DNA of 64,000 nucleotides from Paenibacillus macerans (GTDB taxonomy: Bacteria; Bacillota; Bacilli; Paenibacillales; Paenibacillaceae): the NCBI RefSeq assembly GCF_023715465.1, contig NZ_JAMBOE010000009.1, positions 62,001 to 126,000 of the forward strand, given 5' to 3'. Positions within the stretch are counted from its first letter, which is position 1. Each line of letters begins with the position of its first letter. Made by a program: the position numbers and the translations under genes. Positions 43,532 to 51,813 of the stretch are shown one piece after another. The notes beneath the pieces were generated by a model that searched no databases, was not told the DNA's origin, and was given only the letters and a program-made list of their open reading frames with translations.

Positions 43532-44044
43532 TTATACCCTTACCGAAATGGCCGGCGATATATTTATGTCTGCGGATACTGTGAAGGCCGTACCGTCGGA
43601 TGTGTATATTTTGGGCTCAACTGCGGGTTGGCTCTTGGCCTCAACAGCATCCGGATTTCGTTGCGCGCTGGCCGGATCGTTGCCATGGAGTGCTAACTGC
43701 CCTTCTTTGCTAATCTCTACCGTATCGGCAGGTTGGTTTGCAACCTCTTGCTGCTCCTTTATTTTCGCTTCCATATCCTTTTGCAGTTTTGCTTCCTGCT
43801 CGGCTTTTTCTTGCTTTTTAGCTTGTTCCTGTGCCTTTTCCAATTCCTCCGCCGCATTATCGCTTTCACTTCTGGCAGAGTTGAGAGCGTTGCCGGCAAC
43901 GCCTAAAGCTCTTCCCATTTTTTCCGTATCGGGATTAATTTTCGCCGCTTCCTTATTGTAAACCGCCATAGGCGTATTGGACGCATGCATATAATTGGAA
44001 GCTCCTATCAATCCGCTGATCACTCCCGGCGTAAGTATATTCAT
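43532..44044 (-). CDS. Uncharacterised coiled-coil protein
   Basis: 170 residues from the ATG at 44044, with AAAGGGGGTG 6 bp upstream. The first ~60 residues ('MNILTPGVISGLIGASNYMH') have no charged signal-peptide start; they look like a conserved globular or membrane-associated head. Residues ~60-110 are a highly charged Glu/Lys/Gln helix likely to form a coiled coil, and the C-terminus is Pro/Ala-rich. I do not recognise the family. It is convergent with the mannosidase locus and divergent from the alkaline phosphatase gene. Confidence 0.65.
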   Translation of the reverse strand: MNILTPGVISGLIGASNYMHASNTPMAVYNKEAAKINPDTEKMGRALGVAGNALNSARSESDNAAEELEKAQEQAKKQEKAEQEAKLQKDMEAKIKEQQEVANQPADTVEISKEGQLALHGNDPASAQRNPDAVEAKSQPAVEPKIYTSDGTAFTVSADINISPAISVRV

Positions 44045-44193
44045 CGATTTCACCCCCTTTCCGCCTAATGATTGTGGTACTGACACCATATTTATCGTCT
44101 GAGAGTAGTGGAAAAATAATACAATCGTATTAAAAACATTGACTATTTTATTAACATTCCCACGACCAGTCCGGGCGGGTGGGCAGTTGAAAT

Positions 44194-44232
44194 TTTACAT
44201 AAATAAGGAAATCAATTTACATGTTGTTAATG
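44194..44232 (+). promoter_or_regulatory. Possible PhoP-box repeats upstream of the phosphatase
   Basis: TTTACA at 44194-44199 and 44216-44221 plus TTAATG at 44227-44232 fall on an 11-bp phase. This matches the TT(A/C/T)ACA-N5 repeat layout of Bacillus PhoP operators, although the slot at 44205 does not match. It lies 60-100 bp upstream of an alkaline phosphatase gene. The stretch 44090-44190 holds nothing else recognisable. Confidence 0.35.
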
Positions 44233-44292
44233 CACAACCATTAAACTGGAAAATGTGAAATTATGCTAATTTTATGAGATGGAGGATGGTTC

Positions 44293-45918
44293 ATGCTTGG
44301 ACAGGGTTTGAAAAGGGTGGCAAGCTTGCTGATCGCCTCGGCAGTCGTTTTCACGGCATCGGCGGGTGGAAGCGGTACCGTGGCCGCGGAGGAGACGGAG
44401 GCGGCTATCAAAAATGTAATTATTCTCATTCCGGATGGAATGGCGAACGACGCTACGGCGTTGTCCAGATGGTACAAAGGCGGCAGCCTGACGTTGGATC
44501 AAATGGCAAGCGGTCTCGTCCGCACTCATTCGGCCGACGCGGCGATCGCGGATTCGGCTCCGGCGGGGACCGCTTTTGCCACCGGGCATAAGTCGCATAC
44601 AGGCTATGTTGGAGTGCTGCCGGACAAAGCGACAATGCCGGGGCAAGCCAAAATCCAGGCGGGCGACGAGAAAAAGCCGGTCGCTTCGGTGCTCGAGGCC
44701 GCCAAGCTGTCGGGGAAAGCCACGGGGATTATCGCTACCTCCGAAATTATGCACGCCACACCGGCGGACTTTTCCGCCCATTATCCTGATCGCAAAAATT
44801 ATGACGCGCTTAGCATGCAGCAAGTATACAACGGGATGGACGTCGTGTTGGGCGGGGGCGCCAAATATTTGGACGCTAAAGGCCGCAATGATGGGGCCAA
44901 CTTGGTCGCATCCATCAAAGCGCTCGGTTACGATTATGTAACGACTTCGGCGGCACTGAAGTCGTCGAAATCGAACAAGATATGGGGAACGTTTGCACCG
45001 GCCGGAATGGCCTACGACATGGACCGTGATCCGTCCAAGGAGCCAAGCCTGGCCGAGATGACCGCCAAGGCGATTGAAGTGTTGTCCAAAGACGAGGACG
45101 GTTTCTTCCTCATGGTTGAAGGCAGTAAAGTCGACTGGGCCGCTCACGCCAACGACCCGATCGGGGTCATTAGCGATGTGCTGGCTTTTGACGAGGCAGT
45201 CAAGGTTGCGCTTGATTTCGCCAAAAGCGACGGACAGACCGCACTTGTGGCCGTAACCGACCACGGCAACGGCGGATTGACGATCGGCAACGCGTCGACG
45301 ACCGGAAGTTATGACAAGGAGCCGTTGTCCACGTTTATCGGCCCGCTCAAAAAAGCCAAGCTGACCGGCGAAGGGCTGGAAGCCAAGCTGAACGCGAAGC
45401 GGACCAACATCAAAGAAGTGATGGCCCAGTATTTCGGCATTACCGACCTGACGGCGGACGAGATTAAAGCCATTAAAGAGGCCGAAGCGGGCAGCCTGAA
45501 TTATACGGTGGGTCCGATGATCAGCAAACGGTCGGGGATTGGCTGGACGACCGGCGGACATACGGGCGGCGATGTGGTATTGTACACCTATGCGCCAAAC
45601 GGCGACCGTCCGACGGGTGTGATCGACAACACCGATGTGGCCAAGTACATGACACGTGTGATGGGGCTTGATTTGGACGCAGCGACGGACAAATTGTTTG
45701 TAAAAGCCAAGCCAGCCTTCACGGCCAAGGGTGCGACCTACAAGCTCGATGACAAAAACGGCAAGATCGTCGTCACCAAAGGCAGCGATAAGCTGGAATT
45801 GCCGCTGCACCAAAGTATCGCCATCCTGAACGGCAAGAAAACGCAACTGGAAGGCGTGGTCGTGTACAACGGAACTGAAGCTTTTGTGCCGCAGCAGGCG
45901 CTTGACCTGATTCCGTAA
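44293..45918 (+). CDS. Secreted alkaline phosphatase with C-terminal Cu-amine-oxidase-like domain
   Basis: 541 residues. A signal peptide covers ~1-32 (ending 'GTVAAEE'). The PhoA-type catalytic core shows D48 in 'LIPDGM', the phosphoserine S88 in 'DSAPAGTAFATG', 'VEGSKVDWAAHAND', 'TDHGNGG' and 'TTGGHTGGD'. It should hydrolyse phosphomonoesters outside the cell with two zinc ions and one magnesium. The last ~70 residues ('LPLHQSIAILNGKKTQLEG', 'FVPQQAL') look like half of a copper-amine-oxidase N-terminal-like domain, a wall-associated module also present in the giant protein at 4509. The ribosome site GGAGG is 7 bp upstream. Possible PhoP boxes precede it. Confidence 0.92.
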   Translation: MLGQGLKRVASLLIASAVVFTASAGGSGTVAAEETEAAIKNVIILIPDGMANDATALSRWYKGGSLTLDQMASGLVRTHSADAAIADSAPAGTAFATGHKSHTGYVGVLPDKATMPGQAKIQAGDEKKPVASVLEAAKLSGKATGIIATSEIMHATPADFSAHYPDRKNYDALSMQQVYNGMDVVLGGGAKYLDAKGRNDGANLVASIKALGYDYVTTSAALKSSKSNKIWGTFAPAGMAYDMDRDPSKEPSLAEMTAKAIEVLSKDEDGFFLMVEGSKVDWAAHANDPIGVISDVLAFDEAVKVALDFAKSDGQTALVAVTDHGNGGLTIGNASTTGSYDKEPLSTFIGPLKKAKLTGEGLEAKLNAKRTNIKEVMAQYFGITDLTADEIKAIKEAEAGSLNYTVGPMISKRSGIGWTTGGHTGGDVVLYTYAPNGDRPTGVIDNTDVAKYMTRVMGLDLDAATDKLFVKAKPAFTAKGATYKLDDKNGKIVVTKGSDKLELPLHQSIAILNGKKTQLEGVVVYNGTEAFVPQQALDLIP

Positions 45919-45967
45919 TAACCTCGGCGATACCCGATTTATTTTTCACCTGTAAATTGCATTACGT

Positions 45968-46022
45968 AAAAAGGGGGCGGCACCGTCAAGTCGTAAAACC
46001 GACGGATGGCCGTCCCTTTTAT
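45968..46022 (+). terminator. Terminator after alkaline phosphatase
   Basis: AAAAGGGGGCGGCACCGTC pairs imperfectly with GACGGATGGCCGTCCCTTTT and is followed by a short T-rich tail. A second small palindrome GGTATAC/GTATACC lies at 46077-46094. Confidence 0.7.
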
Positions 46023-46030
46023 ATGCGTTG

Positions 46031-46076
46031 GAGCGGAAAAACGGGCAGTTTGAGGGAATTTTATTGGATTTTACGA
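46031..46076 (+). repeat. Fragment of repeat family B
   Basis: The stretch AGTTTGAGGGAATTTTATTG followed by GATTTTACGAG corresponds to the third motif block of family B (compare 11725-11755). Only about 45 bp remain. Confidence 0.45.
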
Positions 46077-46140
46077 GGTATACTTTAGTATACCCCGCCC
46101 CTATAAACGCATGTTTCTAATGAAGTTCACGGCCGCCTGC

Positions 46141-46998
46141 CTACACTTCCTCCCAAATCCGCCGCACATTGTCGAAAGCGATTTTTGTCCCTTTGCGGCA
46201 GTCCTCCATGCCCTCGTATTCAATGGACAGGAAGCCGTCAAAGCCGGAGCGCTTGACGATGCGGAGAATCTCCCACAGGTCGAGGTCGCCCTGGCCGGCG
46301 ATCGCGCCGCGCAAATATTGGCCGCCCGCGCTGCGGAACCAGCCTTCTCCGGGATTGCGGTCCGCCGGACGGATGTAGAAGTCCTTGACGTGAACCATCG
46401 ACGCGTAGCCGATGTTTTTGTTCACCGCGATTACGGGCTGTTCGTCCACGCACACAAAGTTCCCGACGTCCAGCGTCGTCTTGTAATTCGGCCGGCCGAC
46501 CGCGTGGATCACCGCCTGCACCCGGTCGCTGGCTTGGACGTAATAGCCGTGGTTTTCCAGGCTGGTCGTAATGCCGTACTGCGCGGCGTAATCGGCGATC
46601 CGCCGGCAGGCCTCGGCGATGCGCGGAAGATCCTCCTGAAAGCGCACGATCGAGGTATCCTGCCGGGAAGCGACATCATGGCGCATCAGCTTGACGCCGA
46701 GGGCATGGGCAATGTCCACTTCCCGCATGACCCGGCGGATCTCCGCCTCGTAAGCTTCCTCCGAGTCCGTTATGAAGTTGGCGCCGATGGCGTAGTTGGA
46801 AACGGCGATGCCGGCCTTTGCGGCCCGCTTGCGAATTTGCCCGATCAGCTCGGAATTTTGGCTTAAATCGAAGCCTAGCGGCACGATTTCGACATGCTCG
46901 CCGCCGATGCCGGCGATCCAATCGATCGCCTCCAGAATGGTCATGCCGTCCGCCTGCATGGCCTGATAAAGACTATAAGAGCTTATTCCGAGTTTCAT
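46141..46998 (-). CDS. Sugar phosphate isomerase/epimerase family protein
   Basis: 285 residues with the AP-endonuclease-2-like TIM barrel. Metal-ligand segments are seen at 'TSLENHGYY', 'TTLDVGNFVCVDE', 'MVHVKDFY' and 'LSIEYEG'. The family contains xylose isomerase-like, inosose and 3-keto-sugar acting enzymes, so only the general class is assigned. Its start overlaps the stop of the upstream isomerase gene by 4 bp (ATGA), so the two are translationally coupled. It is last of a three-gene minus-strand operon with a Gfo/Idh/MocA dehydrogenase at its head. Confidence 0.85.
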   Translation of the reverse strand: MKLGISSYSLYQAMQADGMTILEAIDWIAGIGGEHVEIVPLGFDLSQNSELIGQIRKRAAKAGIAVSNYAIGANFITDSEEAYEAEIRRVMREVDIAHALGVKLMRHDVASRQDTSIVRFQEDLPRIAEACRRIADYAAQYGITTSLENHGYYVQASDRVQAVIHAVGRPNYKTTLDVGNFVCVDEQPVIAVNKNIGYASMVHVKDFYIRPADRNPGEGWFRSAGGQYLRGAIAGQGDLDLWEILRIVKRSGFDGFLSIEYEGMEDCRKGTKIAFDNVRRIWEEV

Positions 46999-47888
46999 AT
47001 ATTACCTCGCTCCCGGAATGACCGGATGAATTCGACCGCTTTGCTGATATCTTCCTCCGGCTTGTCGCCGACTTCCCGCTCAATCGTCAGATAGCCGGTG
47101 TAGCCGATTTCCTGCAGGGCGGCAAAATAAGCCGGAAAATCCACCCGGCCTTCGCCCAGCGGAACTTCCTCAAACCCGGCGCCGCCCGAGGAAGCCATGT
47201 CGGCGATCTTTTCGTGATCCATCGCCTCGTAGCCGAGATAGCCGTATACGTCCCGGGGGTCGACCGGGCGCAGGCGTACGCCGTCCTTCACATGCGTATG
47301 CACGATATAGTCCCGCAGCGTCTTGACGCCTTGCACTGGATCATCGCCCGTCACCATCACCATATTGGCCGGGTCAAAATTGACGGAAACGCCGTTCGTG
47401 CTCAGCGTGTCCAGGAAGCTTTTCAAATGAGCCGCCGGCTCCGGGCCTGTCTCGATGGCGAAATAGGCGTTCAAGCTTTTGGCGTAGACGCCAAGCTCCT
47501 CGCAGGCCTGCTGCATGGCGGCGTAGATCGGGCTGTTCCGGTCCTCCGGCACGATGCCGATATGGGTTGTCACGATGTTCGTGCCGAGCTCAACGGCCAA
47601 ATCGAGAATGCGCTTCGACTTTTCGATTTTGGCCGGATTGGCGGCGGCGTCCTGAAATCCGTGGCCGCCCAGATCGCCGCAAAGCGCCGATATTTCCAGG
47701 CCCAGCCCTTCGATATAGCTCCGCAGCTCTTGGCGTTTCGCCGCGGTCAGCGCGGCTGGGTCCATTTCGCCGGATACGGCGTAGATTTGCACGCCTTCGG
47801 CTCCGAGTTCTTTCGCTTTTTTCAGGCCTTCCGTAACGCTCAGGCCCAAGCTGTCGACGATGATACCGATCTTATTGTTCAGCTTCAT
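46995..47888 (-). CDS. Sugar phosphate isomerase/epimerase family protein
   Basis: 297 residues, again an AP-endonuclease-2-type TIM barrel. Ligand motifs include 'TTHIGIVPED', 'AIETGPEP', 'VNFDPANMV', 'VHTHVKDGVR' and 'LTIERE'. It is a paralogue in fold but clearly different in sequence from the next gene, so the two probably do successive or substrate-specific steps. GGAGGCCG precedes the ATG. It is 14 bp after the dehydrogenase gene. Confidence 0.85.
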   Translation of the reverse strand: MKLNNKIGIIVDSLGLSVTEGLKKAKELGAEGVQIYAVSGEMDPAALTAAKRQELRSYIEGLGLEISALCGDLGGHGFQDAAANPAKIEKSKRILDLAVELGTNIVTTHIGIVPEDRNSPIYAAMQQACEELGVYAKSLNAYFAIETGPEPAAHLKSFLDTLSTNGVSVNFDPANMVMVTGDDPVQGVKTLRDYIVHTHVKDGVRLRPVDPRDVYGYLGYEAMDHEKIADMASSGGAGFEEVPLGEGRVDFPAYFAALQEIGYTGYLTIEREVGDKPEEDISKAVEFIRSFRERGNI

Positions 47889-47902
47889 ATGCTAACGGCC
47901 TC

Positions 47903-48961
47903 CTAAAACCGGATTTCTCGGCCTTCCTCGGCCGATTGGTAAATCGCGTTTAATATTTTGATGATCTCCACACCGTCTTCCACCGGGCTGATCGGCGGCA
48001 CGCCGTCCAGACAGCTGTCCACGAAGTGGTTGATCTCGTTCTGGAAGCTTCCTTGGAAATCGAAAGCGGGCGTACTGATTTGCGGGTCGATATTGATGAT
48101 CGTATTATGGCGTTCCGTAACGATCGACAACTCCGGCTCGATTTCGGCGCCGCCTTTTTCCCCGTAAATATTGACCAGAGCGGAGTTCTGCTTGGCATGA
48201 AGCGAAAAGCTGACGTCCACCATCAGGGAGGCCCCATTTTCGAAACGGATCAGCGCATTGGCCATATCCTCCACCGTGTTCAGGGAAGCATCGTAGTCCG
48301 CCGCTTGGTAAAATGCGTAGTTCTCGATGTTGGACCGGTTACCCAGCTTGTAATAGGTGTTGCCGCTAACCGATTTCACCTTGGGCCGGCCCATCAGATA
48401 CCAGCACAGGTCGATGACGTGCACGCCGATATCGATCAGCGGGCCGCCGCCGGAGCGGGATTTGTCGGCAAACCAGCCGCCGGGATTGCCGAGGCGCCGG
48501 ACCAGGCTCGCTTTGGCAAAATAGATCTCGCCGAGGTCCCCGGCAGCGATGAACTTTTTGAGCACGGCGATGTTCGAAGCATAACGCCGCACGTAGCCGA
48601 CCAGCAGCAGCTTGCCGGTCCGCTTTACCGCTTCCTGTACCTGGAGCGCTTCGTCTACGGTAATGCAGAGCGGCTTCTCGCAAAGGACGTTTTTGCCCGC
48701 TTCGAGGGCGGCGATGCTGATTTCGGCGTGGCTGTTGTTCCAGGTGCAGATGCTGACCGCCTGTACATCGGGGTTCGCGAGCAGGTCGTGATAGTCGGTG
48801 TACACATGAGGAATGTTGTACTTCCGCGCCATGGCCCGGGCTCTGCTTTCGTTGAGGTCGCAGATGGCCCACAGCGCGGCTTTCGGGTTGGCCTGATAGG
48901 CCAGCAGATGGGATTCCGAGATCGATCCGGCGCCGATCAGTCCGATTTTGAGTTCGCTCAT
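47903..48961 (-). CDS. Gfo/Idh/MocA family NAD(P)-dependent sugar dehydrogenase
   Basis: 352 residues. It has a Rossmann motif 'GLIGAGSISESH' (7-18), the family signature E95-K96-P97 ('LCEKPL') and 'GGPLIDIGVHVIDL' with the catalytic Asp/His of the C-terminal domain. Such enzymes oxidise or reduce sugar or inositol hydroxyls. Together with two sugar isomerases this suggests a keto-sugar or inositol-like catabolic route, but no transporter is present to reveal the substrate. It heads the minus-strand operon and is divergent from an AraC regulator. Confidence 0.9.
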   Translation of the reverse strand: MSELKIGLIGAGSISESHLLAYQANPKAALWAICDLNESRARAMARKYNIPHVYTDYHDLLANPDVQAVSICTWNNSHAEISIAALEAGKNVLCEKPLCITVDEALQVQEAVKRTGKLLLVGYVRRYASNIAVLKKFIAAGDLGEIYFAKASLVRRLGNPGGWFADKSRSGGGPLIDIGVHVIDLCWYLMGRPKVKSVSGNTYYKLGNRSNIENYAFYQAADYDASLNTVEDMANALIRFENGASLMVDVSFSLHAKQNSALVNIYGEKGGAEIEPELSIVTERHNTIINIDPQISTPAFDFQGSFQNEINHFVDSCLDGVPPISPVEDGVEIIKILNAIYQSAEEGREIRF

Positions 48962-49091
48962 ATTCCGTGCTTAGCTCCCTTTCGTCATCGGCATGAATTT
49001 GCTACAATAAAGCAAAATTCGCCGCGAGTTTGTTTTATTTGTTCAGGCACCCTTAATTTAGCACAGGAATTCTAAAGGGAGAATGTGCAGG

Positions 49092-49952
49092 ATGACAAAA
49101 TATCTGGATTATATGATCAGTCCGCATCCAATCCGCGTATTCAATCCGGTCGTCGACTCCAGCAGGCGGAAAATCCGTTCGCTAACGGTGGTCAACGCCG
49201 GCCACTTGCCCGGCAGAACGATGCAGCGCGTCCAAGCGAAGTTTAACTATTGGGCTTTTGTGGTGATTACCGGCGGCGGAGGTTATTACCAGGTTAACGG
49301 CGGGGAGAAGCAGGAGGTTTCCGCAGGCTCCTGGTTTTGCTTGTTCCCCGGCGCCGAGTTTAATTACGGTCCTCATGCGGGCGGGGATTGGGACGAGTAT
49401 TATTTTACCGTCGAGGGGGAACGGGTTGGAGAATGGTTGGGCAGCTGGCTGCAGCATCCGGGGGAGGTCAAAAAGGCGGCGATCGATGATTCGGCCGTAA
49501 ACCGGATGGAGATGATGTTCATGCTTCTGGAGAGCGGCGTGCCGAGCAATCTGGACCGCGTCTCGCTGCTGCTCGAAGCGTTCCTGTACGAGCTGGCAGC
49601 CCAGGCCGACCAGGCCGAAACGGGCAATCGGGGGCGGTTTGTGCTCAAGGTGATCGAAGACATCTCCGGGTCGCTGTACGCCCGCCGGGAGCCGGGAGAG
49701 CTGGCGGCCAGGCATCATATTTCCGTATCGACGCTGCGCAGAATCGTTCACGAGTACACGGGGTATCCGCTGGGCGAATTTATCCACCGGCTGAAGGTGG
49801 CCGAAGCGAAAAACATTTTGCTCAATACGGAAATGAGCATCAAGGAAATCGGGGAGGCGCTTGGCTATCACGATATGTTTTATTTTTCGCGGGTGTTCAA
49901 AAGAATTACCGGGCATTCCCCCAGCGGCTACCGGAGCCGGGGCGGGCAGTGA
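49092..49952 (+). CDS. AraC family regulator with cupin N-domain
   Basis: 286 residues from the ATG at 49092 (AAGGGAG 10 bp upstream); the ATG at 49083 is too near the ribosome site. The N-terminal half is an AraC-type cupin sensor ('ITGGGGYYQVNGG', 'WFCLFPGAEFNYG'), and the C-terminal ~100 residues form two helix-turn-helices ('ELAARHHISVSTLRRIV', 'EIGEALGYHDMFYFSRVFKR'). It likely controls the divergent dehydrogenase/isomerase operon across the ~130-bp gap, in response to that pathway's sugar. A TACAAT (49003-49008) may be a -10 element. Confidence 0.88.
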   Translation: MTKYLDYMISPHPIRVFNPVVDSSRRKIRSLTVVNAGHLPGRTMQRVQAKFNYWAFVVITGGGGYYQVNGGEKQEVSAGSWFCLFPGAEFNYGPHAGGDWDEYYFTVEGERVGEWLGSWLQHPGEVKKAAIDDSAVNRMEMMFMLLESGVPSNLDRVSLLLEAFLYELAAQADQAETGNRGRFVLKVIEDISGSLYARREPGELAARHHISVSTLRRIVHEYTGYPLGEFIHRLKVAEAKNILLNTEMSIKEIGEALGYHDMFYFSRVFKRITGHSPSGYRSRGGQ

Positions 49953-50005
49953 TATCGGCGGCTTTGCATGATGGCCCACGCGGCTGCCTAAGAACCTCCC
50001 TCGCA

Positions 50006-50216
50006 TAAATAAAGGAACTTTATGTACTTAATATCCGGATATAAGCAAGTTCGTCCCCATTAGCGGAATTTTTTGTTCTTATTTTCCTATGAATGGTGCA
50101 AAAAGCGGCTACCACTCTGCGATTTGAGAAAATAACGACATAAATTTCCTTTATTTTGCTCAAAGTGGGGGATATCGTCGGAATAACGCCACTTTTTTAC
50201 ATTTTTTGTGCTTATA
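50006..50216 (+). repeat. Intergenic repeat family D, copy 4
   Basis: It begins AAATAAAGGAACTTTATGTA and contains CATTAGCGGAATTTTTTGTT then CTTATTTTCC, then inverted blocks (AAAATAACGACATAAATTTC, GGAATAACGCCACTTTTTTA). It follows the AraC gene. Confidence 0.8.
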
Positions 50217-50540
50217 ACTCAACTTTCGCAGCAAAAAATCAGCAGACAAGCCTTGATTTAGCTGGATAAAACAGCAATCCATTGCCGGAGTAGACGCTGA
50301 ATCAGAGGCGGACAGTGTCTTCCTGGCTTTTTGGGCTGCTTCGTTGATTAAGAGCATAGGAGATCCCTTGTAAAACGTGCCGGTGGCATGATCTCCAAAT
50401 CGGGCAAGCTACTCGGCCGCTTTACTGCGGTTCCACTCAAACATGGGAGCGCTAACGATGAAGAGGACGTCACAATCCGCCGAGGTCAGCGCATCTACCT
50501 TTTGCACCGTAGCCGTTTCGAACAGTGTCTCAAATCGACG
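50160..50540 (-). pseudogene. Possible gene remnant with in-frame stop
   Basis: On the minus strand a frame open from 50540 reads 'FETLFETATVQKVDALTSAD' then 'CDVLFIVSAPMFEWNRSKAAE', meets TAG at 50409-50411, and continues in the same frame as 'LARFGDHATGTFYKGSP' and 'MLLINEAAQKARKTLSAS'. Codon composition is coding-like across the stop, and the 3' end runs into the family D repeat. I do not recognise the family. The overlapping plus-strand frame is less convincing. The following 50541-50815 has no clear feature. Confidence 0.3.
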
Positions 50541-50815
50541 TCAGGTGTGGGGGCTAAAGGGTTCATGTCTTGGTGTCTTGGTTGTCTTGGTGCCCCCTGC
50601 CTACAGTCTTTGCACGATTATCCCCTTCGATCAGAGAGCAGGGAGCAGGTGGTAGGGGCTAGAGTAAGGGTTCCAAAAAAGAGAGAAGAAAAAGAGATGA
50701 GGAAAAAATGTGGCGGTTCAGGTGAGATTTTCGGCTTGATAAGAGAACGTACGTTTGGTATAATGAAATAAATCGAACATATGTACGTGAATTCTTGATG
50801 CGGGGGCGAGCGAAC

Positions 50816-51718
50816 ATGGAGGTCAATACAGGAACGGAACTTCAACCATTCACCAGCCGTTATAACAGCGAGCAGTCCTGCATGGAGGCGCTGATCGCGA
50901 TGAAGTGGCCAAACGGCTTCGTCTGCCCGCGCTGCGCTCACACCCGGTGCAGTCGTCTGACCTCCCGGCATATCTCCTTGTTCGAGTGCGGAAAGTGCAA
51001 GCATCAAACGTCGGCTTTGGTCGGCACGATTTTTGAACGAACGCATTTGCCCCTGCTCAAGTGGTTCGAGGCCCTGGATTTATTCCTGCTTGAGGGCGGC
51101 ATCTCGGCGATGCGGCTGAGCCAGGTGATCCGGGTCACCTACAAAACCGCTTGGTTGATGCTACACAAAATACGCCATGCCGTCGGAGAGTTCGATGCCC
51201 GGGAACTGCTCTACGGAGACGTGAAGGTGAACAGCGATTTGTATGGGCGTAACCCGTCCCGGTGTCAGCTTTCGCATCCATATGCCTCGGCGGTCATAGC
51301 CGGATGCACGGTCACGGAGTCGGGCGAGCCGGAGCAGGTCAAAATCCGCCTGGTGCCGCATAAGAGAGGAGACGGGAAAAGGGCAAACCGTCTCGAACTC
51401 GCCGCGTTCATCAACGGGCATGTGGATGTTCGTACATCGGCAGTACAGTCGTTTCCTCTAGCATTTCGACTGTATGCGCCCTTGCGGAAAGTGGTGAGAG
51501 AGGCGTGGGAATCGCTGAAGAGTACATATGGAGCCTTGGGACTGAAGCATCTGCAGGCGTACCTCAACGAGTACGCCGGACGCCGCCGGCTGCGTCTGTC
51601 CGGAGCGGAAGAAACGATGCGGCAGAAGTTGCTGCGCATGTGTGTGGCGATTCCGGCGATCCCTTACCGCCGGCTAATCGCACGTCAACCGAACCAGCCC
51701 CTTGCGGCTGCGGCCTGA
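50816..51718 (+). CDS. IS1595-like (ISXO2) transposase with altered catalytic site
   Basis: 300 residues from the ATG at 50816. The N-terminal zinc ribbon (C37, C40, C58, C61 in 'CPRC' and 'CGKC') and the following helical region match the IS1595 family. The first catalytic block, normally V-E-(A/V)-D-E-x-Y-x-G-G, reads 'GDVKVNSDLYGR' with N139 at the aspartate position. The end 'LKHLQAYLNEYAGRRRLR' lacks the usual F-R-F-N-R-R. It is likely inactive or repurposed. No clear terminal inverted repeats were found; two 29-bp direct repeats follow at 51751. The surrounding DNA has decayed gene fragments. Confidence 0.8.
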   Translation: MEVNTGTELQPFTSRYNSEQSCMEALIAMKWPNGFVCPRCAHTRCSRLTSRHISLFECGKCKHQTSALVGTIFERTHLPLLKWFEALDLFLLEGGISAMRLSQVIRVTYKTAWLMLHKIRHAVGEFDARELLYGDVKVNSDLYGRNPSRCQLSHPYASAVIAGCTVTESGEPEQVKIRLVPHKRGDGKRANRLELAAFINGHVDVRTSAVQSFPLAFRLYAPLRKVVREAWESLKSTYGALGLKHLQAYLNEYAGRRRLRLSGAEETMRQKLLRMCVAIPAIPYRRLIARQPNQPLAAAA

Positions 51719-51750
51719 TCGAGACGCTGGAACGGCGGTGGGAGTTTGAC

Positions 51751-51813
51751 GCAGATCAACTTAATGGGTAGGGGTTAGCTTAATGCGGATCAACTTGATT
51801 GGTGTGAGTTAGC
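51751..51813 (+). repeat. Two imperfect 29-bp direct repeats
   Basis: The segments at 51751-51779 and 51785-51813 both run from GC(A/G)GATCAACTT to GAGTTAGC or GGGTTAGC, differing at about six positions. They lie just beyond the transposase gene and may be element ends or recombination products. Confidence 0.6.

Noticed and set aside
44272..45846. 524-residue minus-strand frame
   Set aside because: Antisense shadow of the alkaline phosphatase gene, which has a full catalytic site and a signal peptide.
50388..50771. 127-residue plus-strand frame before the transposase
   Set aside because: No ribosome site, composition shifts midway, and the minus strand shows better coding character over the same bases.
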